Notes: a model not told the origin generated them from the letters alone. DNA of 64,000 nt from Pseudomonas canadensis (GCF_000503215.1 NZ_KI628540.1:315030-379029); one strand, 5' to 3'; shown: positions 36,069-45,477, numbered from the stretch's first letter. Numbers and translations: made by a program.

Positions 36069-36623
36069 ATGCCGGCCACTCGTTTGACACTTATCTGCCA
36101 TGCCGTGACTCTCCAGCAAAAAAAGGGGCGTTTTCCCGATGACGAGTCCGTTGCGATGGATTGGCGAAATGCGGGTTTGTCCCTTGCCGGCCGCTACAAG
36201 AAAAACTTGCGCTTATTGTGCGGTCCCGAGGCGCGTACCCGACAGACAGCAGGTTTGTTCGGCAGGCATCCCCAAGTCGAAAAAGCCTTGCGCGATGCTG
36301 ACTTTGGTCGGTGGAAGGGCAAGGACATCGACGCGATAGATCGCAACGAATTGATGGATTGGCTTGGCAACAGCGCCAGTGCCTCGCATGGCGGCGAATC
36401 CGTGGACCAAGTCTGCGCACGAGTAGGCCGTTGGATGAAATCCCTCGAAACCCAACCCGGCCACGTCGTGGCCATCACCCATCCCTTCGTGATCCGTGCG
36501 GCAATGCTGTACGTCATGGAATTTCCGATCTCGATGTTCTACCTGATCGACGTCGAACCGTTGTCCGCCACTGAGCTGCGCTTCAACGACGTCTGGCGAC
36601 TGCGCCTGGAAACTCACGCCTAG
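36069..36623 (+). CDS. Histidine-phosphatase-superfamily protein with altered RHG motif
   Basis: 184 residues. The N-terminal motif is LTLICHAVT where active phosphoglycerate-mutase-like phosphatases have R-H-G/A, so Arg is replaced by Cys while His stays. Later parts keep the family layout: an ARTRQTA segment, DADFGRWKGKD, and the second catalytic His in VVAITHPFVIRAAM. It sits 45 bases upstream of cobF, as CobC-like genes often do, so a role in cobalamin nucleotide-loop dephosphorylation is possible. The missing Arg makes activity uncertain. Confidence 0.75.
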   Translation: MPATRLTLICHAVTLQQKKGRFPDDESVAMDWRNAGLSLAGRYKKNLRLLCGPEARTRQTAGLFGRHPQVEKALRDADFGRWKGKDIDAIDRNELMDWLGNSASASHGGESVDQVCARVGRWMKSLETQPGHVVAITHPFVIRAAMLYVMEFPISMFYLIDVEPLSATELRFNDVWRLRLETHA

Positions 36624-36668
36624 CCGCCCGAACATGGCAAAATCCACGCCCCGCAATGAGAGCAACCC

Positions 36669-37424
36669 ATGAAACGCATCCTGATCATCGGCATTGGCGC
36701 CGGCAACCCTGACTACATCACGATGCAGGCCGTGAAGGCGCTCAACCGCACCGACGTGTTTTTCCTGATGGACAAGGGCCAGAGCAAAGACAAGTTGATC
36801 GACCTGCGTCGCGAGATCTGCGAGACCTACATCACCGAGCCTGGCTACCGTTTCGTCGAGGCCAGCTGCCCCGAGCGGGTGCGCGGCGAGATCGACTACA
36901 CCACCGCCGTGCAGGACCTCAACCGCGACAAGCAGCAGACCTTCGAACGCATGATCAACGAAGAAATGGCTGACGGTGAAGTGGGCGCTTTCCTCGCCTG
37001 GGGCGACCCTGCGCTGTACGACAGCACCATCCGCATCTTGCAGGCGATTCTTGCCAGTGGCCGCAGTGAGTTCGAGTTCGAAGTGATCCCGGGCATCACC
37101 AGTGTGCAAGCCTTGGCCGCCCAGCACAAAGTACCGCTGAACCGTATTGGCAAGTCCGTTGAGATCACTACCGGGCGCCGTTTGGCGGCGGGGCAGGCGA
37201 GTGATGCCGACACGTTGGTTGTAATGCTCGACGCCGAAGACTCCTACCGCAGCGTGGCGGACCAGGACTTGGAGATCTATTGGGGCGCCTACCTGGGCAC
37301 GCCGGATGAGATACTGATCAGCGGCAAAGTCAGCGAAGTCGCAGAAGAAATCGAACGGGTGCGCAAGGCGGCGCGCTTGGACAATGGCTGGATCATGGAC
37401 ACTTATCTGTTACGTAAACCCTGA
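36669..37424 (+). CDS. cobF: Precorrin-6A synthase (deacetylating) CobF
   Basis: 251 residues. This SAM-dependent tetrapyrrole methyltransferase of the aerobic cobalamin pathway methylates C-1 and releases acetate from precorrin-5. Motifs include IIGIGAGNPDYITMQA at the N-terminus, GDPALYDSTIRI, and the VIPGITSVQALAAQHKVPLN segment. Length and order match CobF. It follows the phosphatase-like gene; no other cob gene is in the window. Confidence 0.93.
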   Translation: MKRILIIGIGAGNPDYITMQAVKALNRTDVFFLMDKGQSKDKLIDLRREICETYITEPGYRFVEASCPERVRGEIDYTTAVQDLNRDKQQTFERMINEEMADGEVGAFLAWGDPALYDSTIRILQAILASGRSEFEFEVIPGITSVQALAAQHKVPLNRIGKSVEITTGRRLAAGQASDADTLVVMLDAEDSYRSVADQDLEIYWGAYLGTPDEILISGKVSEVAEEIERVRKAARLDNGWIMDTYLLRKP

Positions 37425-37435
37425 GGTGATGCCCT

Positions 37436-38155
37436 ATGCTCAAACTGGTTGCCCTGGCGCTGACGCTGGTCGTCGGTACCGCCCATGCCGACGAGAGGTT
37501 GCATACGGACTTGCCGCTGTCTTACCTGGAACAAACCCAGGGTGATGCACGCAACCAGCCGCTGGTGATTTTCCTGCACGGGTTTGGCAGCAACGAGGAA
37601 GATCTGTTCGGCATCAAGGACGCGCTGCCCTCCACGTGGACTTACTTGTCGGCCCGTGCGCCGATGCCAGTGGATTCCCACGGTTATCGCTGGTTTACCA
37701 AGATACCCGGCAACGGCGATTACGATGGCGAGACGGCGGACCTGCAACGCAGCGCCCAGTTGATCGAAGACTTTGTCGGCAAAGCCACCGCCAAATATCA
37801 CACCCAACCGGATCGGGTGTTCCTGGTGGGTTTCAGCCAGGGGGCGATCATGTCCTATGAGGTGGGCCTGCGCCGGCCGGAACTGCTGCGCGGCATTGCG
37901 GCGTTGAGCGGCAGCGTGCTCCCGGTGCTCAAGGCTGAACTGAAGCCGGATGCGTCATTGGGCAAATTGGCGATTTTTATCGGCCATGGCACCTTGGACC
38001 AGGCGCTGCCCTATGTGTCGGGAACGCGGGCGAATGAGGTGTTGACGGGGTTGGGGTTGAAGCCGGAGTTTCATGGGTATCCCGGCATGCCGCATACCAT
38101 CAGCGAGGCGGAAGTGCAGGACCTGAAAGCCTGGCTGGAAAAAAGCCTGAAATAA
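37436..38155 (+). CDS. Exported carboxylesterase / phospholipase-type alpha/beta hydrolase
   Basis: 239 residues with a short signal peptide (LVALALTLVVGTAHA). The hydrolase core has an oxyanion region FLHGFGSNEED, a nucleophile elbow GFSQG, Asp in GHGTLDQALP and a C-terminal His in YPGMPHT, the triad of the EstB/Abhydrolase_2 family. It starts 11 bases after cobF, probably only by gene packing. The substrate is an ester, otherwise unknown. Confidence 0.85.
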   Translation: MLKLVALALTLVVGTAHADERLHTDLPLSYLEQTQGDARNQPLVIFLHGFGSNEEDLFGIKDALPSTWTYLSARAPMPVDSHGYRWFTKIPGNGDYDGETADLQRSAQLIEDFVGKATAKYHTQPDRVFLVGFSQGAIMSYEVGLRRPELLRGIAALSGSVLPVLKAELKPDASLGKLAIFIGHGTLDQALPYVSGTRANEVLTGLGLKPEFHGYPGMPHTISEAEVQDLKAWLEKSLK

Positions 38156-38170
38156 ACACCGTTAAGAAAT

Positions 38171-38257
38171 GTGGGAGCGGGCTTGCTCGCGAATGCGGTA
38201 GGTCAGTCGAAACATCGGTGACTGACACACTGCATTCGCGAGCAAGCCCGCTCCCAC
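38171..38257. repeat. REPIN
   Basis: gtgggagcgggcttgctcgc (38171-38190) and its inverted partner ending ccgctcccac (38257), with about 35 bases between. It lies between convergent genes and is of a different sequence family from the REPs in the long repeats. Confidence 0.88.
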
Positions 38258-38286
38258 TTTGGTTATGTGTTGCTTGGTAGATCGGG

Positions 38287-38841
38287 TTATTTGCCGCCGG
38301 TAATCTGCTTCACCAACGCCGCATGCCCCTTGGCATCATCCGCCCGCGAAATCGCCTGGATCACCAGCAGGTGATTACCCGAACCACCGAGGAACGTGGA
38401 GTTCAGCGTTTTGCCGCCGCCTTGGGTGGCGGTGCTGTCCACCTGGCGCAGGCCGAGGCCTTTGAACGTCAGTTTTTTCTCGCTCTGTTTCTTGAAGTCA
38501 GGCAGTGCTGCGCTCTGGTCCTTGACGAACCCGGCCACGGCGCCGTCCAGGAATTGCGCGTCGTTGTCGCCGATGGTTACTCCATCGTTACGCACGGTTT
38601 CGGCGACGATCACCACACTTTTAGTGGTCTGGTTGGCATACATCGTACCCTGGGTGTCAGCGGTGCCATCCTCGGCCTTGCCAGCCGGCAGGGTGTCGGC
38701 GGCGTAGGCTTTGGGCAGGTTGAAGGTGAACTTGCCACCCAAGGTGGAGATGGTTTGCGTGGTCGGCTTGGACGCGGCAAATGCACTGCCCGCGGCCAAC
38801 GCGAGGGCCAGCAGGACGGCGGTCTTGGTGAAAGTGGCCAT
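38287..38841 (-). CDS. Exported DcrB-like small protein
   Basis: 184 residues with a classical signal peptide (AVLLALALAAGSAFA). The mature part, with GGKFTFNLPKAYAADTLP and LVIQAISRADDAKGHAALVKQI, is compatible with DcrB/PsbP-like periplasmic proteins, but the assignment is weak. It is transcribed alone between a REPIN and the Kef gene. Confidence 0.7.
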   Translation of the reverse strand: MATFTKTAVLLALALAAGSAFAASKPTTQTISTLGGKFTFNLPKAYAADTLPAGKAEDGTADTQGTMYANQTTKSVVIVAETVRNDGVTIGDNDAQFLDGAVAGFVKDQSAALPDFKKQSEKKLTFKGLGLRQVDSTATQGGGKTLNSTFLGGSGNHLLVIQAISRADDAKGHAALVKQITGGK

Positions 38842-38913
38842 GAAGCGCTCCAGGGGTGAACGAAATTGCGCCGTATTCTGTCAGAAAATTCGCAAAATCG
38901 TTCACCCGTAGCC

Positions 38914-40722
38914 TCACACCTTGTCGGACTCTTCCTCAAGTCGGTCCATCTCAAACAGCCGCGCCAGTTCTGCCCGGGCCTCCTGGGCGGTTTGCATCAC
39001 TTTGGCGGCGTCGTCGTACACCGCGTGTTGTGCGGCCAGCACTTGCAGGTCGTGGTTCTTGAAGCGGGTGATGCGCGCGTCGGCCTGGGCCTGGCTCAAA
39101 CCGAGGCCTACCAACGTGCGGCGGCTCATTTCCAGGCTGGAGTAGAAGGTCTCGCGAATCGGTGACGCGTCGAGGTCCACCAGGCGATGCACGTGTTGGC
39201 GGTTACGTGCGCGGGCGATGATCTTCATGTGCGGGTAGAGGTTGCGCACCAGTTCGGCGGTCTTGATGTTGATCTCCGGGTCGTCCATGGCGATCACGAA
39301 GAACTCCGCCTGGTCGACTTTGGCCGCGTGCAGGATCTCGGGGCGTTGCGGGTCGCCGTAGAACACCGGCATGCCGCCGAAGCTGCGGGTCAGTTCGATG
39401 GTTTCCACCGACGTGTCCAGGGCGATAAACGAGATGTTCTGCGCACGCAGGATCCGCGCCACGATCTGGCCCATACGGCCCATGCCGGCGATGACCACGC
39501 GCGGGGCGTCGCTTTCAATGGTGCGGTATTCCTCCGGCACTTCCACCGACTTGACCTTGGGCTTGAACAGCTTCGGGCACACCAGCAGCAATAACGGTGT
39601 CACCGCCATGGACAGGGTGATGGTCAGCACCAGGATGTCGTAGAGGTGTGGTTCGAACAGGCCCTGGTCGCGGCCGATCTTGAACACCACGAAGGCGAAC
39701 TCACCGCCCGCCGCCAGCACCACGCCCAGGCGCAGGGCGCTTTCGCGATTGAGATCACCGACCATGCGGCCCACGGCATACAGCAGCGGCAGTTTCAGGC
39801 CAATCAGCAGCAGCGTCAGGCCGATCACCACCAGCGGCGAGCTGAGCAACAGGCTGAGGTTGGCACCCATGCCCACGCTGATAAAGAACAGGCCCAGCAG
39901 CAGGCCCTTGAACGGTTCGATCTGGGATTCCAATTCGTGGCGATATTCCGAGTCCGCCAGCAGCAGGCCGGCGAGGAAGGCGCCGAGGGCCATGGACACG
40001 CCCACCAGCTCCATCAACCAGGCCGTGCCAATCACCACCAGCAGTGCGGTGGCGGTGGACACTTCGCGCAGCCCGGTCTTGGCGACGATGCGGAACACCG
40101 GCCGCAACAGGTAGCGTCCGCCGATGATCACCACCGCGATGCTGCCGAGAATTTGCAAAACATGCTGCAGGCCCTGGGCTTCGGTGGTCGGGTGATCGCT
40201 GCCGGCCAGCAGCGGCACCATGGCGATCAGCGGGATCGCGGCGATGTCCTGAAACAGCAGAATCGCAAAGGCCAGGCGGCCGTGGGGCTGGTTCAGCTCC
40301 TTGCGCTCGGCCAGGCTCTGCAGGCCAAACGCGGTGGACGACAGCGCCAGGCCCAGACCGAGCACGATCGCACTGTTCCACGACTGGCCAAACAGCCACA
40401 AAGCCACCACGCCCATCACCAGGCCCGTCAGCAGCACTTGCGCCAGACCGACGCCGAACACCGCCTTGCGCATCACCCACAACCGCTTGGGCGACAGTTC
40501 GAGACCGATGATGAACAACAGCAACACCACGCCCAGCTCGGAAAATTGCGCGACGCTTTGCGGATTGCCCACCAAACCCAGCACCGACGGACCGATAATC
40601 ACACCCGCGAACAGATAGCCCAGCACTGCGCCCAGTTGCAGGCGTTTGGCCAGGGGCACGGTCAGCACGGCGGCGAGCAGGAACACCACAGCTGCTTGTA
40701 ACAGGTTGCCTTCATGGGGCAT
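38914..40722 (-). CDS. CPA2-family K+/H+ antiporter, KefB/KefC type
   Basis: 602 residues from ATG 40722 (ctggag upstream; an in-frame start 9 codons earlier is less likely). A 12-13 segment antiporter domain (about 1-380; e.g. GAVLGYLFAGVIIGPSVLGL, AFLAGLLLADSEYRHELE) is followed by a TrkA-N/RCK nucleotide-binding domain (VVIAGMGRMGQIVARIL, GMPVFYGDPQRPEIL). The acidic C-terminal tail is short. It mediates glutathione-gated or NAD-linked potassium efflux in relatives. It is divergent from the XRE gene. Confidence 0.92.
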   Translation of the reverse strand: MPHEGNLLQAAVVFLLAAVLTVPLAKRLQLGAVLGYLFAGVIIGPSVLGLVGNPQSVAQFSELGVVLLLFIIGLELSPKRLWVMRKAVFGVGLAQVLLTGLVMGVVALWLFGQSWNSAIVLGLGLALSSTAFGLQSLAERKELNQPHGRLAFAILLFQDIAAIPLIAMVPLLAGSDHPTTEAQGLQHVLQILGSIAVVIIGGRYLLRPVFRIVAKTGLREVSTATALLVVIGTAWLMELVGVSMALGAFLAGLLLADSEYRHELESQIEPFKGLLLGLFFISVGMGANLSLLLSSPLVVIGLTLLLIGLKLPLLYAVGRMVGDLNRESALRLGVVLAAGGEFAFVVFKIGRDQGLFEPHLYDILVLTITLSMAVTPLLLLVCPKLFKPKVKSVEVPEEYRTIESDAPRVVIAGMGRMGQIVARILRAQNISFIALDTSVETIELTRSFGGMPVFYGDPQRPEILHAAKVDQAEFFVIAMDDPEINIKTAELVRNLYPHMKIIARARNRQHVHRLVDLDASPIRETFYSSLEMSRRTLVGLGLSQAQADARITRFKNHDLQVLAAQHAVYDDAAKVMQTAQEARAELARLFEMDRLEEESDKV

Positions 40723-40852
40723 TGCGAACTCCAGGATCTCTAAAACCAATCAACAAGGGTGTATTAGAGCGCTTTTTACATTTCGAAAATTGTGTTTTTG
40801 AGCGGGGTGGGTAGAGACTCAGGTAAAACGCTGTTCGACAGGTTGAATTTAT

Positions 40853-40870
40853 TATTCCTTTGGTGGAATA
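40853..40870. promoter_or_regulatory. Palindromic candidate operator before the XRE gene
   Basis: TATTCC-TTTGGT-GGAATA, a perfect 6-6-6 inverted repeat 39 bases before the ATG at 40909, suited to autoregulation by the XRE protein. Confidence 0.5.
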
Positions 40871-40908
40871 TTTTGTGAGGTCGAATTCTGGTTGGAAGGG
40901 TCGTCACC

Positions 40909-41214
40909 ATGCCTAAGAAATTCGCTGAACTGCAAGCGCGCATGACGCCGCAATCCCGTGCCGAAGCCAAGCTGTTGTTCCAGCAGCACCTGCAGGAAAT
41001 GCCACTGCATGAGCTGCGCAAAGCCCAGCAGTTAAGCCAGGCGAGCCTGGCTAAAGCACTGAACATCAACCAGGCGGCCGTCTCCAAGATGGAGCGGCGC
41101 ACCGACATGTATATCAGCACGTTGCGCGACTATATCCGCGCGATGGGCGGCGAGTTGGAGATTATTGCCACGTTTCCCGATGGTCAGGTCAAGATCGACA
41201 ATTTCGCCTGCTGA
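40909..41214 (+). CDS. XRE-family regulator / HigA-like orphan antitoxin
   Basis: 101 residues with ggaaggg before the ATG. The helix-turn-helix is at about residues 42-92 (MPLHELRKAQQLSQASLAKA, NQAAVSKMERRTDMYISTLR). The ending (MGGELEIIATFPDGQVKI) is typical of HigA/RelB-linked XRE antitoxins. The usual RelE/HigB toxin gene upstream is absent; only about 186 bases of promoter sequence separate it from the antiporter gene. Confidence 0.88.
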   Translation: MPKKFAELQARMTPQSRAEAKLLFQQHLQEMPLHELRKAQQLSQASLAKALNINQAAVSKMERRTDMYISTLRDYIRAMGGELEIIATFPDGQVKIDNFAC

Positions 41215-41246
41215 AAGCGGTTGCAGCTATCCAGAAGGTCATCCTT

Positions 41247-42143
41247 GTGAACCAACTTCTCGCCATGCGTGCCTTTGTTCGCGTCGTCGAAACCAGCTCA
41301 TTCAGTCGTGCATCCGACCAGTTGACGCTGCCGCGCTCCACCGTGAGCAAGCTGATCACCGACCTTGAGAAGCACCTCGGCATCCAGCTGATGCACCGCA
41401 CCACACGGGCTCTGGCGCCAACGTCCGAGGGGTTGGAGTATTACCATCATGCCCGGCGCCTGGTCGCAGAATTGGACGAAGTGGATAGCGCCATCCGTGG
41501 GCAAGTCCTCAAGCCCGGCGGGCATCTGCGGGTGGATGCGCCTGCGTCGTTTGCCAATTGCCTGCTGATTCCGGCGCTGGTGGATTTTCATCGCGAGTAT
41601 CCCGATATCACCATTGCCTTGGGTATCAGTGATCGTTCGGTGAACATTGTGGGGGAAGGGGTGGACTGCGTGATCCGCGCCGGCAAGCTGGATGACATGG
41701 CGATGATCGGGCGTAAGGTGACCGACCTGGAGTATTTGACCTGTGCGGCCCCTGATTACCTGGAGCGCCGAGGTGTGCCGCTTTCCCCGGAGGATCTGGC
41801 GCTCAACCACCTCAAGGCCGGCTATTTTTTTGCCGGATCTGGTAAAGCGGAACCACTGATTTTCGAGCAGGGTGACAGGCGCATCGAAGTGGGCGATTGC
41901 GCCTATTCCACCAATGAAGGCAACGGCCTCAAGGAAATGCTGCTCGCCGGACTGGGCGTCGGGCAGCATTTCAAGGCCATCGTTCAGTACTATGTGGACA
42001 ACGGCCAATTGGTCAGTGTGCTGCCGCAGTGGTCGTGTCCAGCCACGCCGCTGCACATCCTCTATCCACCCAATCGTCACCAGAGCGCGCGGCTCAAGGT
42101 GTTTGTCGAATGGGTGATCCGCAGGTTCGGGGTCAGGGAATAA
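41247..42143 (+). CDS. LysR-family transcriptional regulator
   Basis: 298 residues, GTG start with agaagg upstream. The HTH (MRAFVRVVETSSFSRASDQL, LPRSTVSKLITDLEKHLGIQ) and a LysR substrate domain of the AaeR/DsdC-like type (GGHLRVDAPASFANCLLIPA) are clear. It begins 32 bases after the XRE stop, and its 3' end overlaps the converging ridA gene by 11 bases. Confidence 0.88.
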   Translation: MNQLLAMRAFVRVVETSSFSRASDQLTLPRSTVSKLITDLEKHLGIQLMHRTTRALAPTSEGLEYYHHARRLVAELDEVDSAIRGQVLKPGGHLRVDAPASFANCLLIPALVDFHREYPDITIALGISDRSVNIVGEGVDCVIRAGKLDDMAMIGRKVTDLEYLTCAAPDYLERRGVPLSPEDLALNHLKAGYFFAGSGKAEPLIFEQGDRRIEVGDCAYSTNEGNGLKEMLLAGLGVGQHFKAIVQYYVDNGQLVSVLPQWSCPATPLHILYPPNRHQSARLKVFVEWVIRRFGVRE

Positions 42144-42534
42144 TCGCGGTCACGCGGATTTCCACGCGCATGGTCGGCAGGCCCAGGGCCTCGACGCCGA
42201 CTTGCGTCCAGATCGGCGCATGGTGGGGCATGTACTGGCGGTAGTGTTTGACCATCGCTTCGTTGACTTCGGGCGGGAAACCACCGACGTGGTAGGAGTT
42301 GACGTGAATCACGTGCTCCCAACTGGCGCCGGCAGTAGCAAGGGTGCGTTCCAGGTTGTGAAACGCCTGGGCGATCTCGTCGGCCAGGGCGGCGGGGATC
42401 TTGAACTCATCGTCCCAGCCCCCTTGGCCTGAGGTTTCCACGCGATTGCCGATTTTTACCGCCTGCGAGTAATGCAGGTGCTCGCGCATGTAATCGCCGT
42501 AGCCGGAAGTGACAAAAAATTCAGGCGTGCTCAT
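42133..42534 (-). CDS. RidA-family enamine/imine deaminase
   Basis: 133 residues with RidA features: HYSQAVKIGNRVETSGQGGW and the C-terminal MRVEIRVTAIIP, which carries the conserved Arg of the active site. RidA proteins hydrolyse reactive enamine/imine intermediates. It lies 82 bases after the exporter gene on the same strand, so it is either the last gene of the AurF/AsnB operon or has its own promoter. Its presence would fit a pathway that makes unstable nitrogen compounds. Confidence 0.9.
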   Translation of the reverse strand: MSTPEFFVTSGYGDYMREHLHYSQAVKIGNRVETSGQGGWDDEFKIPAALADEIAQAFHNLERTLATAGASWEHVIHVNSYHVGGFPPEVNEAMVKHYRQYMPHHAPIWTQVGVEALGLPTMRVEIRVTAIIP

Positions 42535-42616
42535 GGTATTTCCTTCGGTTCAGTACAGGACTGGACCCAAGCTAAAGCACTCAATACACGAACAAAATAC
42601 CGAATTTATGCCATGA

Positions 42617-43519
42617 CTATCTATCCATGTGGACAATTGGCTGCGGTTCCACGGGCGCGAGGTTGGCTGGCCTGCGATACAGGCCTACAGCCAGTCCGAC
42701 GATGATGATCCCGATAGAAATCAGGTTCGGCGTGGAAATGCGCTCATCCAGAATCAGCATCGAGCTGGTGATACCGAACACCGGAATCAGCAACGACAGC
42801 GGCGCCACGGTGGAAACCGGGTACAGCTTGAGCAACGAGTTCCAGCCCCAGTAGGCAAAGTGCGTGGCCAGGTACACTTGGAACAGGATCGACAAAACCG
42901 CCGTCAGGTCGAGGCTGGCCTGCAAACCTTCGAACGCGGCGCTGCCGTGCATCAACCAGGCCGTGAGGAACAGTGGGATCGGCGGGATCAGGCTGGCCCA
43001 CACCATGAACGAGAAGATCTCCTTCACTCCGGATTTCTTGATGATCACGTTGCCCACGCTCCAGGCCACCGCGCTGAGCACGATCAGCATGACGCCCAGC
43101 ACCGCGTGGTTACCTTCCTGGGTGGAGATGATTCCGGCCAGGCCGATCAAGGCCAGCACGGCGCCGAGCATCTGCGCGCCACGGATCTTTTCCTTGAACA
43201 GCAAAAAGCCCCAGCCCATGGTGAAGAACACGCTGAGTTGAATGATCAATGAGGCAATACCGGGGCTCACGCCCACCTGGATGCCATAGTTGATCACGCC
43301 CCACATGCCCAGCCCGAAGATGAAGCCATAGGCGGCCACGTAGCTGAATTTGACGGCGGGACGCTTGATAAAGAACACCAGCGGCAGGGCGGCAAGGGCG
43401 AAGCGGATACCCGTGAGTACAAACGGGTCGATGGCGCGCAGGCCGAGTTTGGTGATGGGGAAGTTGACGCCCCATACCAGGGTGACGAGCACGGCAAGAG
43501 ACAGATGTTTTTTCAGCAT
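42617..43519 (-). CDS. EamA/DMT-family metabolite exporter
   Basis: 300 residues from ATG 43519 with a strong aaggaggg site. Ten hydrophobic segments form two EamA repeats (first LVTLVWGVNFPITKLGLRAI, second VAWSVGNVIIKKSGVKEI). Members export amino acids and small polar metabolites (RhtA/YdcO type). It lies 53 bases downstream of asnB in the leftward operon, so it is a likely exporter for the operon's product. Confidence 0.9.
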   Translation of the reverse strand: MLKKHLSLAVLVTLVWGVNFPITKLGLRAIDPFVLTGIRFALAALPLVFFIKRPAVKFSYVAAYGFIFGLGMWGVINYGIQVGVSPGIASLIIQLSVFFTMGWGFLLFKEKIRGAQMLGAVLALIGLAGIISTQEGNHAVLGVMLIVLSAVAWSVGNVIIKKSGVKEIFSFMVWASLIPPIPLFLTAWLMHGSAAFEGLQASLDLTAVLSILFQVYLATHFAYWGWNSLLKLYPVSTVAPLSLLIPVFGITSSMLILDERISTPNLISIGIIIVGLAVGLYRRPANLAPVEPQPIVHMDR

Positions 43520-43572
43520 GGACCCTCCTTGGGTCAGGCGGCACACCGCGATCGCGAGGTGCCGCCGGGAAG

Positions 43573-45477
43573 TCAGTTCAAGGCGAAGCGTTTTTGCATC
43601 AGGCACAGCCCGGCGATTTCCATCAGCAGGTTGTCTGCCGAAGCGCGTTGGGCGGTGGACAAGCTTGGCAGGGTTGCCAGCAAGGCGCGTACTTTACGCG
43701 GGTCGAAGAACGGTACGTTATTCAATGCCGGGCCGCTCAACACGTCGTTGATCATTTCATACAGCTTCGATTGCGGGCTTTCGGATGCCGGCGGGGCGCG
43801 GAAGTACTGCTTCTTGCGATCCAGCACAGCCTGGGGCACATAAGGGCGCATGGCTTCGCGCAGCGCGTATTTCTCGGTGGCGCCGCGCACTTTCATGTTC
43901 ACTGGCAGGCGGCACGCGGCCTCAATCACTTGGTGATCGAGCAGCGGTGGTCGACCTTCCAGACTGCCGGCCATTTCCATGCGGTCTCCCAGGGAGGTGA
44001 GCACCACGTTGGGCAGGCTGGACTTGGCCACCATATACAGCGAACGGTTCACCGGCTCCCAGCCGTTGAGCGCCCGTGGGCTCAGGCGATCGTAGAACTC
44101 GCGATAGGCATCGGTATTGCTGAAACGCTCACGGAAGTCATCGCTGTACAACTGCGCCAGGGGGCCGAACAGCGCCGACTGGGTTTGCAGCCAGGACACG
44201 CCATGGCCGAGTTCGTCCTGCACCCATTTCACATCATTTTTGCCGCCGGGCAGGTAGCGATCTTCGCTGGCATGCAGGCGTCGGCTGAGTTCGGCGATCG
44301 CGGTCGGGTCCTGGTTTTCGTGGTTGTACAACACCATGTCGCGACGATAGTGCGGGTAGCCGCCGAAGACTTCGTCGGCACCTTCACCAGTGAGTACGGC
44401 GCGCATGCCCTGATTCTGCACATATTTGCACAGCAGGTACTTGGCCACGCTGTGAGCGTTGGCGAAGGGCATTTCGGCGTGCCACAGGGCATTTTCGAAG
44501 TTATCCGCCATGTCGGAGGAGTTCACCGACAGCACATTGAGGTGGGCACGGTTATGCCGTGCGGCCACTTCGGCGTACTGGCGTTCGTCGTAGGCCTGCT
44601 CACCTTCGAACGACAAGTGGAACGCCTGCAATGGCTGGCCGGTCAGCTCGGTGGCGATGCCGAGCATGGCCGACGAGTCGAGACCGCCACTCAGGCACAC
44701 TCCGACCGGTACATCGGCATGCAGGCGCAGGCGTACGGACTCTTCGATGGTGTTGCGCAGGGACTCGATCATCTCGGCTTCACTGCGCTGCTCGGTGGCT
44801 TGGGCATCCGGGAAGTCCCAGTCCCAGTACTGTTCGGTTTGCAGGCCGCTTTCATCGGCGATGATCCAGCAACCTGGTTTCACGCTGCGAATATTGTTGA
44901 ACACAGTCCGGTCGCGCAGGATGAAACCGCGATTGGCGTAGGCTTCGTGGTCCCACTGCGCGGGTACACCGGCTGCTAGCAAGGCTTTGATTTCGGAGGC
45001 GAAGTACCAGGCACCTTCATGCTCGGTGTAGTACAGCGGCTTGACGCCCACCCGGTCACGCACGGCAAACAGCTTTTTGCGCAGGCGATCGAAGATCAGG
45101 ATGGTGAATTCGCCGCGCAGTTGCTTGAGGCCGCGTACGCCATGGCGGCGGTACAGGTGCATGGCGATTTCGCTGTCGGACGAGGTCTTGAAGCGGCAAC
45201 CATCGCTCTCCAGTTCGGCGCGGATGCGTTGATAGTCATAGAACTCGCCGTTGACCATCATCACCAAGTCGCCTTCGTCGGCCACGATAGGCTGGGTGCC
45301 GTTACCCAGGCCGACCAGTCCCAGGCGCACATAGCCAAAGGCGGCCTGGCCTTGGGGGTCGAACCATTGGCTGGAGCTGTCCGGGCCGCGATGATGGATT
45401 GCACGCAGGGCGGCATCGAACATGTTCGGGTTGAACGCACGAGGTTGTTTGGCAAAGACGCCAATGTATCCACACAT
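43573..45477 (-). CDS. asnB: Glutamine-hydrolysing asparagine synthetase (AsnB family)
   Basis: 634 residues. Residues MCGYIGVF start the class II glutaminase domain with the nucleophile Cys2, HHRGPDSS and a VMMVNGEFYDY pocket. The synthetase domain has the ATP-pyrophosphatase loop CLSGGLDSSAMLGIA near residue 265 and VLTGEGADEVFGGYPHYRRD. It adenylates a carboxylate (normally aspartate) and amidates it with glutamine nitrogen. The operon setting between an N-oxygenase and an exporter suggests it amidates a pathway intermediate rather than serving general asparagine supply. That is inference; all motifs for ordinary AsnB are present. Confidence 0.92.
   Translation of the reverse strand: MCGYIGVFAKQPRAFNPNMFDAALRAIHHRGPDSSSQWFDPQGQAAFGYVRLGLVGLGNGTQPIVADEGDLVMMVNGEFYDYQRIRAELESDGCRFKTSSDSEIAMHLYRRHGVRGLKQLRGEFTILIFDRLRKKLFAVRDRVGVKPLYYTEHEGAWYFASEIKALLAAGVPAQWDHEAYANRGFILRDRTVFNNIRSVKPGCWIIADESGLQTEQYWDWDFPDAQATEQRSEAEMIESLRNTIEESVRLRLHADVPVGVCLSGGLDSSAMLGIATELTGQPLQAFHLSFEGEQAYDERQYAEVAARHNRAHLNVLSVNSSDMADNFENALWHAEMPFANAHSVAKYLLCKYVQNQGMRAVLTGEGADEVFGGYPHYRRDMVLYNHENQDPTAIAELSRRLHASEDRYLPGGKNDVKWVQDELGHGVSWLQTQSALFGPLAQLYSDDFRERFSNTDAYREFYDRLSPRALNGWEPVNRSLYMVAKSSLPNVVLTSLGDRMEMAGSLEGRPPLLDHQVIEAACRLPVNMKVRGATEKYALREAMRPYVPQAVLDRKKQYFRAPPASESPQSKLYEMINDVLSGPALNNVPFFDPRKVRALLATLPSLSTAQRASADNLLMEIAGLCLMQKRFALN

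Noticed and set aside
38171..38257. Inverted repeat considered as an IS end or attachment site
   Set aside because: It matches the REPIN layout and no transposase or duplicated target lies beside it.
40776..41120. 114-codon frame antisense to the XRE gene
   Set aside because: No ribosome site or family; the XRE frame has a clear HTH.
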